A stretch of 64,000 nucleotides of DNA from Collimonas pratensis. Lineage in GTDB: Bacteria; Pseudomonadota; Gammaproteobacteria; Burkholderiales; Burkholderiaceae_D. A program made the translations under genes and the position numbers. Where the stretch lies: positions 2,356,001-2,420,000 of the forward strand of contig NZ_CP013234.1 of the NCBI RefSeq assembly GCF_001584185.1, written 5' to 3'. Positions 8,957 to 18,716 of this stretch are shown here, one piece after another. Positions within the stretch are counted from its first letter, which is position 1; every line of letters begins with the position of its first letter. The notes beneath the pieces were generated by a model, which did not search any database, was not told the origin of the DNA, and saw nothing but the letters and a program-made list of their open reading frames with translations.

Positions 8957-9083
8957 TAAAACCGTAGCCTCAACTGCGCTGACTGGGTCAAGCTGTGGTC
9001 GACGAATTGTTGTACTGCTGCAGCTGTACGAACGTACAGCGAGCATCGCAGACCGGAGCTTGAGCCGCGCAGTAGGTTTTTAG
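8957..9083. repeat. Long imperfect palindrome between phaR and rimO
   Basis: Nested inverted repeats can fold almost all of this 127-base stretch. The outer pair is TAAAACC/GGTTTTTA. Next come AACTGCGC (8972) with GCGCAGT (9067), and TCAAGCTGTGGTC (8988) with GACCGGAGCTTGA (9051), which has two mismatches. At the centre is a perfect hairpin GCTGTAC-GAAC-GTACAGC (9023-9040). It could be a small non-autonomous element or a structured RNA. It lacks a clear terminator T-run. Confidence 0.55.
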
Positions 9084-9153
9084 AGTTCATGACAGGTAAC
9101 CATGGTGGTGGAAGGGGTACAATAGCGTCTTTGCTTAGCCCCCATCTTCCGTC

Positions 9154-10536
9154 ATGTCCAATGTTATTTCCGCGGCGCCAGCTGCACTAGTCCCAGCCCC
9201 TAAAGTCGGTTTCGTCTCCCTTGGTTGCCCTAAGGCACTGGTCGACTCCGAGCAGATCCTGACCCAGCTGCGTGCGGAAGGTTATGAAACTGCCAAGTCT
9301 TATGAAGGCGCTGACCTCGTCATCGTCAACACCTGCGGCTTTATCGACGCCGCCGTGCAAGAGTCGCTGGACGCCATCGGCGAAGCGCTGAGCGAAAACG
9401 GCAAGGTCATCGTCACCGGCTGCCTGGGCGCCAAGAAAGACGCCGACGGCGACGACATCATCCAGAAAATCCACCCGAAAGTGCTGGAAGTGACCGGCCC
9501 GCATGCCGTCGGCGAAGTCATGTTCGCGGTCCACAAGCATCTGCCGAAGCCGCATGCGCCTTTCCTCGACCTGCTGCCGCCGCAAGGCATCAAGCTCACG
9601 CCCAAGCATTTCGCCTACCTGAAGATCTCGGAAGGCTGTAACCATCGTTGCAGTTTCTGCATCATCCCCTCGATGCGTGGCGACCTGGTGTCGCGCCCGA
9701 TCGCCGACATCATGATGGAAGCAGAGAACCTGTTCAAGGCCGGCGTCAAGGAACTGCTGGTGATTTCGCAAGACACCAGCGCCTATGGCGTCGACGTCAA
9801 GTTCCGCATGGGTTTCTGGAACGGCAAGCCGGTAAAGACCCACATGACGCAGCTGGTGACGGCATTGGGCGAGATCGCTGCCCAGTATGGCGCCTGGGTC
9901 CGCCTGCACTACGTTTATCCGTATCCGCACGTCGACCAGATCATCCCGCTGATGGCGGAAGGCAAGATCCTGCCATACCTGGACGTGCCGCTGCAGCACG
10001 CCCATCCGGACGTCTTGAAGCGCATGAAGCGCCCAGCCAGCGGCGAAAAGAATATCGAACGCATCCAGGCTTGGCGCGCCATGTGTCCGGACCTGACCAT
10101 CCGCTCCACCTTTATCGCCGGCTTCCCGGGCGAGACCGAAGCCGAATTCGAATACCTGCTGGACTTCCTCAAGGAAGCTGAAATCGATCGCCTCGGCTGC
10201 TTTGCCTACTCGCCGGTGGAAGGCGCGACTGCCAACGCCCTGGATAATCCGGTGCCGGAAGAATTGCGCGAAGAGCGCCGCGGCCGCGTCATGCAGTTGC
10301 AGGAAGAAATTTCCAAGAAGCGCCTGCAAGCCAAGGTCGGCAAGACCATGCGTGTGCTGATCGACTCGGTCGACCGCAGCGGCGGCGTCGGCCGTTCCAG
10401 CGCCGATGCGCCGGAAATCGACGGCGTGGTGTACGTCAAGCCGCCGTACGAACCGCACAAAAAACTGGTAGTCGGCGAGTTTGTCGATGTCACCATCACC
10501 GCTTCAGACGCGCACGATTTGTGGGCCGCTGCATGA
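9154..10536 (+). CDS. rimO: Ribosomal protein S12 methylthiotransferase RimO
   Basis: A 460-residue radical-SAM methylthiotransferase that modifies the conserved Asp of ribosomal protein S12. The N-terminal UPF0004 domain opens with [16 protein letters not shown] and carries further cluster cysteines in VNTCGF and TGCLGA. The radical-SAM triad is CNHRCSFC in [17 protein letters not shown], and a C-terminal TRAM domain follows. The stop overlaps the next start by 4 bases. A TACAAT box at 9118-9123 is a candidate -10 element. Confidence 0.95.
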   Translation: MSNVISAAPAALVPAPKVGFVSLGCPKALVDSEQILTQLRAEGYETAKSYEGADLVIVNTCGFIDAAVQESLDAIGEALSENGKVIVTGCLGAKKDADGDDIIQKIHPKVLEVTGPHAVGEVMFAVHKHLPKPHAPFLDLLPPQGIKLTPKHFAYLKISEGCNHRCSFCIIPSMRGDLVSRPIADIMMEAENLFKAGVKELLVISQDTSAYGVDVKFRMGFWNGKPVKTHMTQLVTALGEIAAQYGAWVRLHYVYPYPHVDQIIPLMAEGKILPYLDVPLQHAHPDVLKRMKRPASGEKNIERIQAWRAMCPDLTIRSTFIAGFPGETEAEFEYLLDFLKEAEIDRLGCFAYSPVEGATANALDNPVPEELREERRGRVMQLQEEISKKRLQAKVGKTMRVLIDSVDRSGGVGRSSADAPEIDGVVYVKPPYEPHKKLVVGEFVDVTITASDAHDLWAAA

Positions 10537-10979
10537 TGGCAGGGAAGTTCGTTGTAGCACTGGCGTTGTCCCTGGACCTGGCTTCGGGCGCGGCGCTGGC
10601 GCAGAGCGATGCCGGCGCGCCGGCGGTTGCGGCAGCGGCGGCAGCGAACCTGTTCGCCAAGCCGCTGACCTTGCGCGGCACACTGGGCGATGCCAAGATC
10701 GAAATGCATCTGCAATTGAAGCCGGATCCTACCGAAGGCATCCAGGGCACCTATGTGGTGGCCGGGCAGAACGGCAAGATCCTGCTGGCCGGCGAATCCG
10801 AAAATACCGATGTCATCATGGAAGAGTCAATCAACGGCAAGGATGTCTCCGGCGAGTGGGCTGGCACCCTGGTCGGCGACACTTTCCGCGGCACCTGGTC
10901 GACCACCGACGATGCGGTCACCAAGCCGTTCGTGCTGGTGGTGCAGCAGCCGGCGCAGACTGCGCGCACCGGCAAATAA
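10533..10979 (+). CDS. Small secreted protein of unknown function
   Basis: 148 residues with a Sec signal peptide that likely ends after SGAALAQ. The mature part is rich in short beta-strand-like stretches with Gly at turns ([50 protein letters not shown]), as in small beta-barrel or lipocalin-like periplasmic domains. ATG 10533 overlaps the rimO stop by 4 bases, so coupling is likely; ATG 10536 is equally possible. No family name recognised. Confidence 0.65.
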   Translation: MMAGKFVVALALSLDLASGAALAQSDAGAPAVAAAAAANLFAKPLTLRGTLGDAKIEMHLQLKPDPTEGIQGTYVVAGQNGKILLAGESENTDVIMEESINGKDVSGEWAGTLVGDTFRGTWSTTDDAVTKPFVLVVQQPAQTARTGK

Positions 10980-10992
10980 TCCAGGCAGTTGA

Positions 10993-11067
10993 TTTTACAG
11001 AATTTCGTTTTACAGAATTTCGTTTTAAAGAAATTCGCTTTCAAGAAATTCCTCTTCAAGAAATTCT
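10993..11067 (+). repeat. Five tandem 15-bp repeats in the metC leader
   Basis: Five consecutive 15-base units fill the gap before metC. The first two are identical (TTTTACAGAATTTCG) and the next three diverge (TTTTAAAGAAATTCG, CTTTCAAGAAATTCC, TCTTCAAGAAATTCT). GAATTTC in units 1-2 is the reverse complement of GAAATTC in units 3-5, so the RNA can form alternative hairpins just upstream of the ribosome site. Confidence 0.85.
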
Positions 11068-11077
11068 TCCAAGGCAT

Positions 11078-12241
11078 ATGGCAAAAAAGAATTTTCAAAC
11101 CGCGCTGATCCACAGCGAATACCAGGCGCCGGCAGGCTTTGACGCCTTCCCGGTCGGCATCCACCATGCTTCCACGGTGCTGTTCAAGAACGTCGCCGCG
11201 ATGCGCGCCCGCAACTGGCAGGAAAAGAACGGCTATACCTACGGCTTGCACGGGACGCCGACTTCCTTCACGCTGGAAGCGCGCCTGGCGGAAATCGAAG
11301 GCGGCCGCCATTGCCTGCTGGCTCCCAGCGGCCTGGCGGCGATCACCATGATCGACCTGGCCCTGCTGAAGAGCGGCGACGATGTGCTGCTGCCGGATAA
11401 TGTGTACAACCCGAATCGTGACCTCGGCAACTGGCTGGCACGCGATTTCGGCATCAGCGCGCGCTATTACGATCCCTTGATCGGCGCCGGCATCGCCGCC
11501 CTGATCCAGCCGAACACCCGCCTGATCTGGACCGAGGCGCCGGGTTCGGTGTCGATGGAAATGCCGGATATTCCAGCCATCTGCCAGGCTGCCCACGCAA
11601 AAAACGTACTGGTAGCGATCGACAACACTTGGTCGGCCGGCTTGGCCTTGCGCGCTTTCGACCTCGGCGCCGATATTGTCATGCAAGCCCTCACCAAATA
11701 CCAGTCGGGCGGCTCGGACGTACTGATGGGGGCGGTGATCACGCGCGACGATGCCCTGAACCAGCGCCTCCAGAGCGCCCACATGCGCCTGGGCCTGGGC
11801 GTCGGCATGGACGACGTCTACCTGGTGCTGCGCAGCCTGCCGACCATGCAGATGCGCTTCGCAGCGCATGACGCCGCGGCGCGCCAGATTGCCGCCTGGC
11901 TCAAGCAGCGCCCTGAGATCAGCCTGGTGCTGCATCCGGCCTTCCCGGATTGTCCCGGACATGAAATCTGGCAGCGCGATTGCAGCGGCGCCGCCGGCTT
12001 GTTCTCGGTGGTGTTCGACGAGCGCTACAGCGAAGAGCAGACCGACCGTTTCGTCGACAGCCTGCAGCTGTTCAAGATCGGCTACAGCTGGGGCGGCGCC
12101 AACAGTCTGTGCGTGCCTTACCGGATCCAGGGCATGCGCCAGAACTGGCAAGGCAAGGGCATCCTGGTGCGCTTCAATATCGGGCTGGAAGATGTGCAGG
12201 ATCTGATTGCGGATATCGAACAAGCCTTGGCGGTCATGTAA
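11078..12241 (+). CDS. metC: Cystathionine beta-lyase MetC
   Basis: A 387-residue PLP enzyme of the Cys/Met trans-sulfuration family that cleaves cystathionine to homocysteine, pyruvate and ammonia. Visible motifs are the N-terminal YGLHGTPTSFTLEARLAEIEG, the cofactor region LLAPSGLAAITM, AIDNTWSAG, and the Schiff-base Lys207 in ALTKYQSGGSD. The C-terminal YSWGGANSL fits beta-lyases. ATG 11078 lies directly after the five 15-bp repeats; in-frame reading upstream only translates the repeats and antisense-like sequence. Confidence 0.92.
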   Translation: MAKKNFQTALIHSEYQAPAGFDAFPVGIHHASTVLFKNVAAMRARNWQEKNGYTYGLHGTPTSFTLEARLAEIEGGRHCLLAPSGLAAITMIDLALLKSGDDVLLPDNVYNPNRDLGNWLARDFGISARYYDPLIGAGIAALIQPNTRLIWTEAPGSVSMEMPDIPAICQAAHAKNVLVAIDNTWSAGLALRAFDLGADIVMQALTKYQSGGSDVLMGAVITRDDALNQRLQSAHMRLGLGVGMDDVYLVLRSLPTMQMRFAAHDAAARQIAAWLKQRPEISLVLHPAFPDCPGHEIWQRDCSGAAGLFSVVFDERYSEEQTDRFVDSLQLFKIGYSWGGANSLCVPYRIQGMRQNWQGKGILVRFNIGLEDVQDLIADIEQALAVM

Positions 12242-12284
12242 GAACGGATAGCCGGCCTGGCGCCGGCATGATGGCGATGTAAAA

Positions 12285-12312
12285 AAAAGCCGGCACCTGT
12301 TGCCGGCTTTTT
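12285..12312. terminator. Terminator between metC and methyltransferase gene
   Basis: AAAAGCCGGCA pairs with TGCCGGCTTTTT around CCTGT. It is symmetrical, so it can serve both converging genes. Confidence 0.85.
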
Positions 12313-12326
12313 CGTGGGCGCCTGCG

Positions 12327-13094
12327 TCAGCTTTTCTCCAGCAGATAAAAGCCAAATCCGAGCGTTGAGCAGCCCGCTGCGAGGTAGCTGTCATGCCAAC
12401 GCCGGGCTCTGTCGCGGAACGCCGGCGCGTCTGGATCTTGCGGATGAGATGCTGCATATTGCATTACTGCCTGGCAGTACATGTGCTCGTACCAGTCCCA
12501 TTCCCCATCGCTGCTTGCCATCGCCAGGTGCAACTTGAAACCCTGCGCAAGCGCACGCGCAATGTTTTCTGCGTGGCTGCTCAGCTCGTCTTCCGTGGCG
12601 CCGAGCGTCATCAGATACTCATTCGACGGCGGCTGTTTCCAATAGCCTTCGCCCACCAGCAGCACGCCGCCGGGTTTCAGCCATTGACGGTAGAGTGCCA
12701 GACTGGGTTCGAATCCCCCTAGTGCATGGGTGGAGCCCACGCACAGAATTGCATCGTAGCCGTCGGCCGGCAGCGGATGTTGTTCAAGCTGGCTGGCGAT
12801 CAACGTCAGCCGGCCATCGCCCGGGTTGCTGGCAGCCCAGGCGTTGGCGGCTTCAGCCAGGAAAGCCGGATTGATGTCGACGCCAACGCCGCGCACCGGC
12901 TGTGACGCCAGCAAATCGCGCAGCAGCGCAGCTTTGCCGCAGCCTGCATCCAGCACCAAAGCGCCGGCCTGCAGCTGCAGCGCGGCCAGCAGGCTGGCGG
13001 CAGTCTCTGAAGAAAGCGGGCTGCAGTAATGATGGCCGCTATGGGCGATGGTGGTGTATTTGAAGGGATCTTGTGTAGAAACAGAAGTGGCCAT
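12327..13094 (-). CDS. Class I SAM-dependent methyltransferase
   Basis: 255 residues with a Rossmann methyltransferase core: VLDAGCGKAALLRDLL (motif I), VGVDINPAFLAEA (motif II), and GYDAILCVGSTHALGG with LKPGGVLLVGEGYW (motifs IV-V). The start is ATG 13094, with AAGGAACG nine bases upstream; a longer reading adds 13 unlikely residues. The substrate cannot be told from the sequence. It stands alone and is convergent with metC. Confidence 0.8.
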   Translation of the reverse strand: MATSVSTQDPFKYTTIAHSGHHYCSPLSSETAASLLAALQLQAGALVLDAGCGKAALLRDLLASQPVRGVGVDINPAFLAEAANAWAASNPGDGRLTLIASQLEQHPLPADGYDAILCVGSTHALGGFEPSLALYRQWLKPGGVLLVGEGYWKQPPSNEYLMTLGATEDELSSHAENIARALAQGFKLHLAMASSDGEWDWYEHMYCQAVMQYAASHPQDPDAPAFRDRARRWHDSYLAAGCSTLGFGFYLLEKS

Positions 13095-13244
13095 GGTGGC
13101 GCGTTCCTTTAAAGTGGTTGATGTTTTTTTCACTCTTAAAAGAAACGCAAGCTTTCATACCCAGCCTCCAGTCTGTCATGTCCGGCAATGGCGGACAGTG
13201 GTTTGCGGCCTATGCCGCAGCTCATGTTATCGCTGCAGCGGCGT

Positions 13245-13781
13245 TCAGGTCAATTTTTGCAGCATATAGACAGCAGTATGCTGGCTGCCTGCAACTTGAT
13301 AGCTGTCGAGGTTTTCCTTGGCCGGCGAGTGCCTGACTTCGACCGCGTTATAGCCAAGGCTGCCCCAGAATGCCTGCGATTGCTGCGCCGATACCAAGGC
13401 GCTCCAGCCAAGGTTGGCTGCGCGCGCATGGCCGAGCGCAGCCGCCACCAGCAGGTTGGCCGCGCGCTGGCCGCGGGCGCCGGGAGCGACCGCCAGGTCG
13501 TGCAGGTACAGGCAATCCGGCGCCGAGGCCAGCTTGAATGGTGAGCCGAGCGGGGTGATTGCATCCTTGTTCGACGGGTAGCTGAACAGATAAGCGGCGG
13601 CGCTATCCGGTGCCGGCGCCCAGATCCAGCAAGTGGCCGGGGTCAGCGCCAGGCGGGCGCGGAAAACTTCTTCGGATTCCAGCATCGCAGGCGGATAGCA
13701 TTCAGCCTGGATCCGCATGACGGCTGGGATATCGCTCGCCAGCATGGCCCGGACCACGGGCGCTATGAGATTGTTGCGCAT
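13245..13781 (-). CDS. GNAT-family N-acetyltransferase
   Basis: 178 residues. The acetyl-CoA binding motif is LHDLAVAPGARGQRAANLLVAAAL, followed by AFWGSLGYNAVE (motif B). The substrate is unknown. ATG 13781 is preferred over GTG 13793 because the GNAT N-terminus (VVRAMLASDIPAVMRIQAECYPP) starts soon after it. It is monocistronic, between the methyltransferase and the DUF4870-like gene. Confidence 0.8.
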   Translation of the reverse strand: MRNNLIAPVVRAMLASDIPAVMRIQAECYPPAMLESEEVFRARLALTPATCWIWAPAPDSAAAYLFSYPSNKDAITPLGSPFKLASAPDCLYLHDLAVAPGARGQRAANLLVAAALGHARAANLGWSALVSAQQSQAFWGSLGYNAVEVRHSPAKENLDSYQVAGSQHTAVYMLQKLT

Positions 13782-13853
13782 GGATTGAAACACACCACTA
13801 GCGGATGGATGATGCTGCCGCTGCCCGCGGCGGCAGGCAGCGTTGCGGGAAAA

Positions 13854-14216
13854 TCAGGCAGGCATGGCCTTGTTGTCATTCAGGTCGACCAGGCCCTTGA
13901 TCAGACGGTAGGCCTTCCACAGCCAGGCCAGGCCCCACACCACGAACGCCAGCGGAATCCCGATCACCGTCAGGAACAAGGCGCCGCCGACGAACATCCA
14001 TAGCAGATACCACCAGAACGAGCGGATCTGCCAGTTGTGATGGCTATACACAAACGTGTCCGCCGCATCCTGGCGTTTGACATAGTTGATGATCAGGGGG
14101 ATCCAGGACAGCGCTCCGAGCGAGAACAGCAGGCTGGCGGCGTGAGCAAAATAGAGCCACCAGGCAAGATTCTTCTCGGAGTGCAGCTTGCTATCGAAAA
14201 CCAGTTCGTTGGCCAT
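13854..14216 (-). CDS. DUF4870/Tic20-like membrane protein
   Basis: 120 residues with three to four hydrophobic helices (LAWWLYFAHAASLLFSLGALSWIPLIINYV and SFWWYLLWMFVGGALFLTVIGIPLAFVVWGLAWLWKAYRLIKGL). The Trp-rich pattern and the short cytosolic link with SHHNWQIRSFW match the DUF4870 family of unknown function. A GAAGGA ribosome site precedes the ATG. It lies just downstream of serB on the same strand. Confidence 0.7.
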   Translation of the reverse strand: MANELVFDSKLHSEKNLAWWLYFAHAASLLFSLGALSWIPLIINYVKRQDAADTFVYSHHNWQIRSFWWYLLWMFVGGALFLTVIGIPLAFVVWGLAWLWKAYRLIKGLVDLNDNKAMPA

Positions 14217-14273
14217 GTTTTTCCTTCAAGATTAGGGATAACGTCACCGTAGGCGCTGCTTCCTGCAGGAAAC

Positions 14274-15122
14274 TCACGCCAATATAGGCAAGATGCCATC
14301 CAAACCGACAAAATTCAAGGCCACGCTGGCTTTTTCTCGCACCACGGGCTTGGCGCGGAAGGCTACCGAGAGGCCGGCGACGCCCATCATGCTGAGGTCG
14401 TTGGCGCCGTCGCCCATGACGATGGCCTGGCTGGTGGCGATATTCAGCTCAGCGCAGACGCGCTCGACCGTGTTTTTCTTTTCCTCGGCGTTGACGATGG
14501 CGCCAACCACCTTGCCGGTCAGCTTGCCGTCGACGATTTCCAGCACATTGGAATGGGCGTAATCGAGGCCGAGCGTGTCTTTCATGCGATCGGTGAAAAA
14601 GGTGAAGCCGCCCGACACCAGCAAAGTCTTGATGCCGGCAGCCTTGACCGCCGCCAACATGCTTTGCGCGCCCGGCGACAGCTTCAGCCGTTCATCGTAG
14701 ACCCGTTGCAGGGCCGAGGCTTCCAGGCCCTTGAGCAAGGCCACGCGCCGCGTCAGGCTCTCGTCGAATTCCAGCTCGCCGCGCATGGCGGCTTCGGTAA
14801 TCGCCGCGACTTGCGGCTTCAAGCCTTGCATGTCGGCGATCTCATCGATGCACTCGATGGTGATCAGGGTCGAATCCATGTCCATCGCCAACAGCTTAAA
14901 GTCACCCAGTTGCGGCGTCGCCGGCAGCCAGGCGCAATCGATGCGGGCGCCGAAGCAGGCGGCATCGATCAGAGCCTTCAGGCTGGCGGAATAGGCGACG
15001 TCGGCGCAACGCCATGCATGGCGGCCGCCGCTGCTGATGTCTTCCGCGGTAGCGTCGGCCAGGCTGGCGATGCGGGCTATGGCGCTGTGGTCTGCGTCCA
15101 GGCTTTGCAAGATAAGATTCAT
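14274..15122 (-). CDS. serB: Phosphoserine phosphatase SerB
   Basis: A 282-residue HAD-superfamily phosphatase for the last step of serine synthesis. The catalytic loop is DMDST with nucleophile Asp81 and acid Asp83. LLVSGGFTFFTDRM (motif II) and MGDGANDLSMMGVAGLSVAFRAKP (motifs III/IV) follow. The N-terminal 70 residues form a weak ACT-like regulatory part. It lies downstream of mfd on the same strand with a 46-base gap. Confidence 0.93.
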   Translation of the reverse strand: MNLILQSLDADHSAIARIASLADATAEDISSGGRHAWRCADVAYSASLKALIDAACFGARIDCAWLPATPQLGDFKLLAMDMDSTLITIECIDEIADMQGLKPQVAAITEAAMRGELEFDESLTRRVALLKGLEASALQRVYDERLKLSPGAQSMLAAVKAAGIKTLLVSGGFTFFTDRMKDTLGLDYAHSNVLEIVDGKLTGKVVGAIVNAEEKKNTVERVCAELNIATSQAIVMGDGANDLSMMGVAGLSVAFRAKPVVREKASVALNFVGLDGILPILA

Positions 15123-15168
15123 GGTTCGGTGTGGCTTTACTCAAATATAAATGATCGGGCAGGCAGTT

Positions 15169-18100
15169 TCATCCTGCCAGGGCTTTGATGGTGGCTTTGA
15201 CCTGGGTCAGGCGCGCCGCCAGGTCCGGCATGTTGACGGTAATCCGCAGCTTGTCCTGGCCGTTGAGCTTGATATGGCGGTTTTTCTGGATCAGCTCGAT
15301 GATGCGCATGGCGTCGATCGGCGGATTCGGCAAGAACTGCAGCAAGGCCGAATCGGTATGGGCGTCGATCTTGACGATGCCGATGGACTTGGCGGAAATC
15401 CGCAGCCGGTGCGTCTCGATCAGCGCCTTGGCCGGATCCGGCAGCTTGCCGAAGCGGTCGATCAATTCTTCCTGCAGGTCGTCGATCTTGTCTTGCGCAT
15501 TGCAGTTGGCCAGCCGTTTGTAGATCGATAGCCGCTCGTGGACATCGCCGCAGTAATCGTTGGGCAGCAGGGCCGGCACATGCAGGTTGATTTCCGTGGT
15601 GGTTGATAACGGCGCCGCCAGGTCCGGCTCCTGGCCGTTCTTCAGCGCCCGCACCGCTTCATTGAGCATGTCGGAATACAGCTGGAAGCCGATCTCGTGC
15701 ATTTCGCCGGACTGGTTATCGCCCAGCACCTCGCCGGCGCCGCGGATTTCCAGGTCGTGCATAGCCAGGTAGAAGCCGCTGCCGAGTTCTTCCATTTGCT
15801 GGATCGCATCCAGCCGGCGCTGCGCCAGCTTGGTCAGGCCCTGCACGTCGTGCACCAGCAGGTAGGCGTAGGCCTGGTGATGCGAACGGCCGACGCGGCC
15901 GCGCAGCTGGTGCAGCTGGGCCAGGCCGAACTTGTCGGCGCGGTGCATGATGATGGTGTTGGCAGTCGGCACGTCGATGCCGGTTTCGATGATGGTGGTG
16001 CACAGCAGGATGTTGAAGCGCTGGGCGACGAAGTCGCGCATCACCTTTTCCAGGTCGCGCTCATGCATCTGGCCGTGGGCAACGGCGATGCGCGCTTCCG
16101 GCAGCAAGGCTTCCAGCATGGCTTTGCGGTTCTGGATGGTTTCCACTTCATTGTGCAGGAAGTACACCTGGCCGCCGCGTTTCAGTTCGCGCAGGCAGGC
16201 TTCGCGGATGGTCGATTCGCCTTCGCTGCGGACGAAGGTCTTGATTGCCAGGCGCTTTTGCGGCGCGGTGGCGATGATGGAGAATTCGCGCAAGCCTTCC
16301 AGCGCCATGCCCAGGGTGCGCGGGATCGGCGTGGCGGTCAGCGTCAGCACGTCGACTTCGGCGCGCAGCGCCTTCAGCGCTTCTTTCTGGCGTACGCCGA
16401 AACGATGTTCCTCGTCGATGATCACCAGCCCCAGCCGAGAAAACTTGATATCGTCCGACAGCAGCTTGTGGGTGCCGATCACGATGTCCAAGGTGCCGTC
16501 GGCCATGCCCTTGATCGCTTGCGTAATTTCCTTGCCGGAGCGGAAGCGCGACAGTTCGGCGATCTTTACCGGCCAGTCGGCAAAGCGGTCGGCGAAAGTC
16601 TGCGCGTGTTGCTCCGCCAGCAGGGTGGTCGGGGCCAGGATTGCGACCTGCTTGCCGCCCAGCACCGCGACAAAGGCAGCGCGCAAGGCGACTTCGGTCT
16701 TGCCGAAGCCGACATCGCCGCAGATCAACCGGTCCATCGGTTTGCCGCTGGTCATGTCCTTGATCACGGCATTGATGGCGGCGGCCTGGTCGGCGGTTTC
16801 TTCAAACCCGAAGCTTTCCGAGAAGGCTTCGTAGTCATGCGCCGAATATTCGAAAGCGTGGCCCTGGCGCAGCGCGCGGCGGGCATACAGGTTGAGCAGT
16901 TCGGCCGCGGTATCGCGCACTTGCTGGGCGGCGCGGCGCTTGGCCTTTTCCCACTGGCCGGAGCCGAGCGCATGCAGCGGCGCATCTTCCGGCGAGGCGC
17001 CGGAGTAGCGCGAAATCACATGCAGCTGCGAAACCGGCACGTACAGCTTGGTGTCCTTGGCGTATTCCAGGTGCAGGAACTCGGTCTCGCCTTCGCCCAG
17101 GTCCATGCTGAGCAGGCCCATGTAGCGGCCGATGCCGTGGTTGATATGCACCACCGGGTCGCCGATCTTCAGTTCGGACAGGTCGCGCACCATCGATTCG
17201 ACCTGGGTCGCGCCTTCCTGCTTCTTCTTGCCTATCCTGCGGCCGGAACCGGCATACAGCTCGGTTTCGGTGATGAAGCTCAGTTGCTGCAGCTCGAAAC
17301 CGGCGTGCAGTGGCGCCACGCCCAGCATCAGTTTCTGCGTCGACGTGATGAAATCGGCATAGCCGTCGCACAAGGCCAGCGGCAGGCCGTATTCATTGAA
17401 ATACTGCTGCAGGGTTTCGCGGCGGCCGTTGGTTTCGGCGCAGATCATGACCCGGCTGCCGCTCTGCAGCAGATAGGCGCGCAGGTTGGTCAGCGGATCG
17501 TCGATGCGGCGGTTCACCGCGATATTCGGAATCGGCGCCGACAGGTCGGAAGCGGCGTCGCTGTGCTGGATCACCCAGCGTCCGAAGGGTTTGGCCAGGG
17601 CGAAGAAATTTTCAGCGGTCAGGAACAGCGCTTCCGGCGCCAGCAAAGGCCGCTCGCGGTCCGACTTCAGGAATTTGTAGCGCGACTGGGTATCGCCCCA
17701 GAAGCGCTGGATGGCGCCGTCGATGTCGCCCACCAGGGCGAAAGTGGCGTCCGCCGGCAGGTAGTCGAACAGGGTGGCGGTTTGTTCGAAGAATAGCGGC
17801 AAGTAGTACTCGATGCCAGCCGAGGCGATGCCGTTGCCGATGTCCTTGTAGATCGCAGAACGCGAGGGATCGCCCTCGAACACTTCGCGCCAGCGGCTGC
17901 GGAAGGCCGAGCGGGCCGCTTCGTCCATGGGGAATTCGCGGCCCGGCAGCAGGCGCACTTCTTTCACCGGATAGAGCGAGCGCTGGGTGTCGGCGTCAAA
18001 CGTGCGGATGGTTTCGATGGCGTCGCCGAACAGATCGAGCCGGTAGGGCAAGACCGAACCCATCGGGAAAATATCGATCAGGCCGCCGCGCACCGAGTAT

Positions 18101-18609
18101 TCGCCGGGCGACATGACCTGGTTGACGTGGCTGTAGCCGGCCAGCGTCAGCTGCGTCTTGAGCCGCGCTTCGTCGAGCGTCTCGCCTTGCTTGAAAAAGA
18201 AAGTGTAGCCGGCCAGGAAAGAGGGCGGCGCCATCCGCACCAGCGCCGTGGTGGCTGGCACCAGCAAGACATCGCACTGGCCGCTCTGCACCTCATACAG
18301 CGTGGCGAGGCGCTCCGAGACCAGGTCCTGGTGCGGCGAAAAGGCATCGTAGGGCAGGGTTTCCCAGTCCGGCAGCAAATGGCAGCGCAAGCCGTTGGAT
18401 TGTTCGTTGCTGGCCTGGAACCACGGAATTTCCGTGCGCAGGCGCTGGCCGTCGCTGGCGTTCGCCACGATCACCACCAGCATCTGCTGCTGCGGCTTGA
18501 GCGCCAACGCGGCCTGCGCCAGGGCATAGGCATCGGCCGAACCATGCAAGGCCGGCAAGGCAAAACGCGTGGCCGGCTTGGGCAGCAATTTTTCTAGATC
18601 AAGGGACAT
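15169..18609 (-). CDS. mfd: Transcription-repair coupling factor Mfd
   Basis: A 1146-residue DNA translocase that removes stalled RNA polymerase at lesions and recruits UvrA. The order is the UvrB-like N-terminal domains (GYSHVNQVMSPGEYSVRGGLIDIFP), the RNA polymerase interaction domain (IGDPVVHINHGIGRYMGL), and the RecG-like helicase with Walker A GDVGFGKTEVALRAA and DEEHRFGV as the DEAH-type box. The TRG motif region (ETGIDVPTANTIIMHRADKFGLAQLHQLRGRVGRS) and the C-terminal regulatory domain complete it. Length and domains are normal. Confidence 0.97.
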   Translation of the reverse strand: MSLDLEKLLPKPATRFALPALHGSADAYALAQAALALKPQQQMLVVIVANASDGQRLRTEIPWFQASNEQSNGLRCHLLPDWETLPYDAFSPHQDLVSERLATLYEVQSGQCDVLLVPATTALVRMAPPSFLAGYTFFFKQGETLDEARLKTQLTLAGYSHVNQVMSPGEYSVRGGLIDIFPMGSVLPYRLDLFGDAIETIRTFDADTQRSLYPVKEVRLLPGREFPMDEAARSAFRSRWREVFEGDPSRSAIYKDIGNGIASAGIEYYLPLFFEQTATLFDYLPADATFALVGDIDGAIQRFWGDTQSRYKFLKSDRERPLLAPEALFLTAENFFALAKPFGRWVIQHSDAASDLSAPIPNIAVNRRIDDPLTNLRAYLLQSGSRVMICAETNGRRETLQQYFNEYGLPLALCDGYADFITSTQKLMLGVAPLHAGFELQQLSFITETELYAGSGRRIGKKKQEGATQVESMVRDLSELKIGDPVVHINHGIGRYMGLLSMDLGEGETEFLHLEYAKDTKLYVPVSQLHVISRYSGASPEDAPLHALGSGQWEKAKRRAAQQVRDTAAELLNLYARRALRQGHAFEYSAHDYEAFSESFGFEETADQAAAINAVIKDMTSGKPMDRLICGDVGFGKTEVALRAAFVAVLGGKQVAILAPTTLLAEQHAQTFADRFADWPVKIAELSRFRSGKEITQAIKGMADGTLDIVIGTHKLLSDDIKFSRLGLVIIDEEHRFGVRQKEALKALRAEVDVLTLTATPIPRTLGMALEGLREFSIIATAPQKRLAIKTFVRSEGESTIREACLRELKRGGQVYFLHNEVETIQNRKAMLEALLPEARIAVAHGQMHERDLEKVMRDFVAQRFNILLCTTIIETGIDVPTANTIIMHRADKFGLAQLHQLRGRVGRSHHQAYAYLLVHDVQGLTKLAQRRLDAIQQMEELGSGFYLAMHDLEIRGAGEVLGDNQSGEMHEIGFQLYSDMLNEAVRALKNGQEPDLAAPLSTTTEINLHVPALLPNDYCGDVHERLSIYKRLANCNAQDKIDDLQEELIDRFGKLPDPAKALIETHRLRISAKSIGIVKIDAHTDSALLQFLPNPPIDAMRIIELIQKNRHIKLNGQDKLRITVNMPDLAARLTQVKATIKALAG

Positions 18610-18716
18610 TAGAGCCTGTTAACATGAAACGTAAGGCAAGCGACGGTGCAATCGATGGGATGCGCAGGGCTTGCCGGTGGTCTTGCATGGTCAAAAAAAG
18701 CCACAATACGCCTGAT

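Noticed and set aside
10481..11077. A longer N-terminus for metC reading back through the tandem repeats
   Set aside because: The added part crosses the secreted-protein gene in another frame and translates the 15-bp repeats as a degenerate FxEI/FxEF peptide. MetC homology begins at 11078.
15697..17796. A 699-codon open frame on the plus strand opposite mfd
   Set aside because: It lies wholly inside mfd on the other strand; its translation is low-complexity and rich in His, Gln and Arg, as expected for the shadow of a GC-rich gene.
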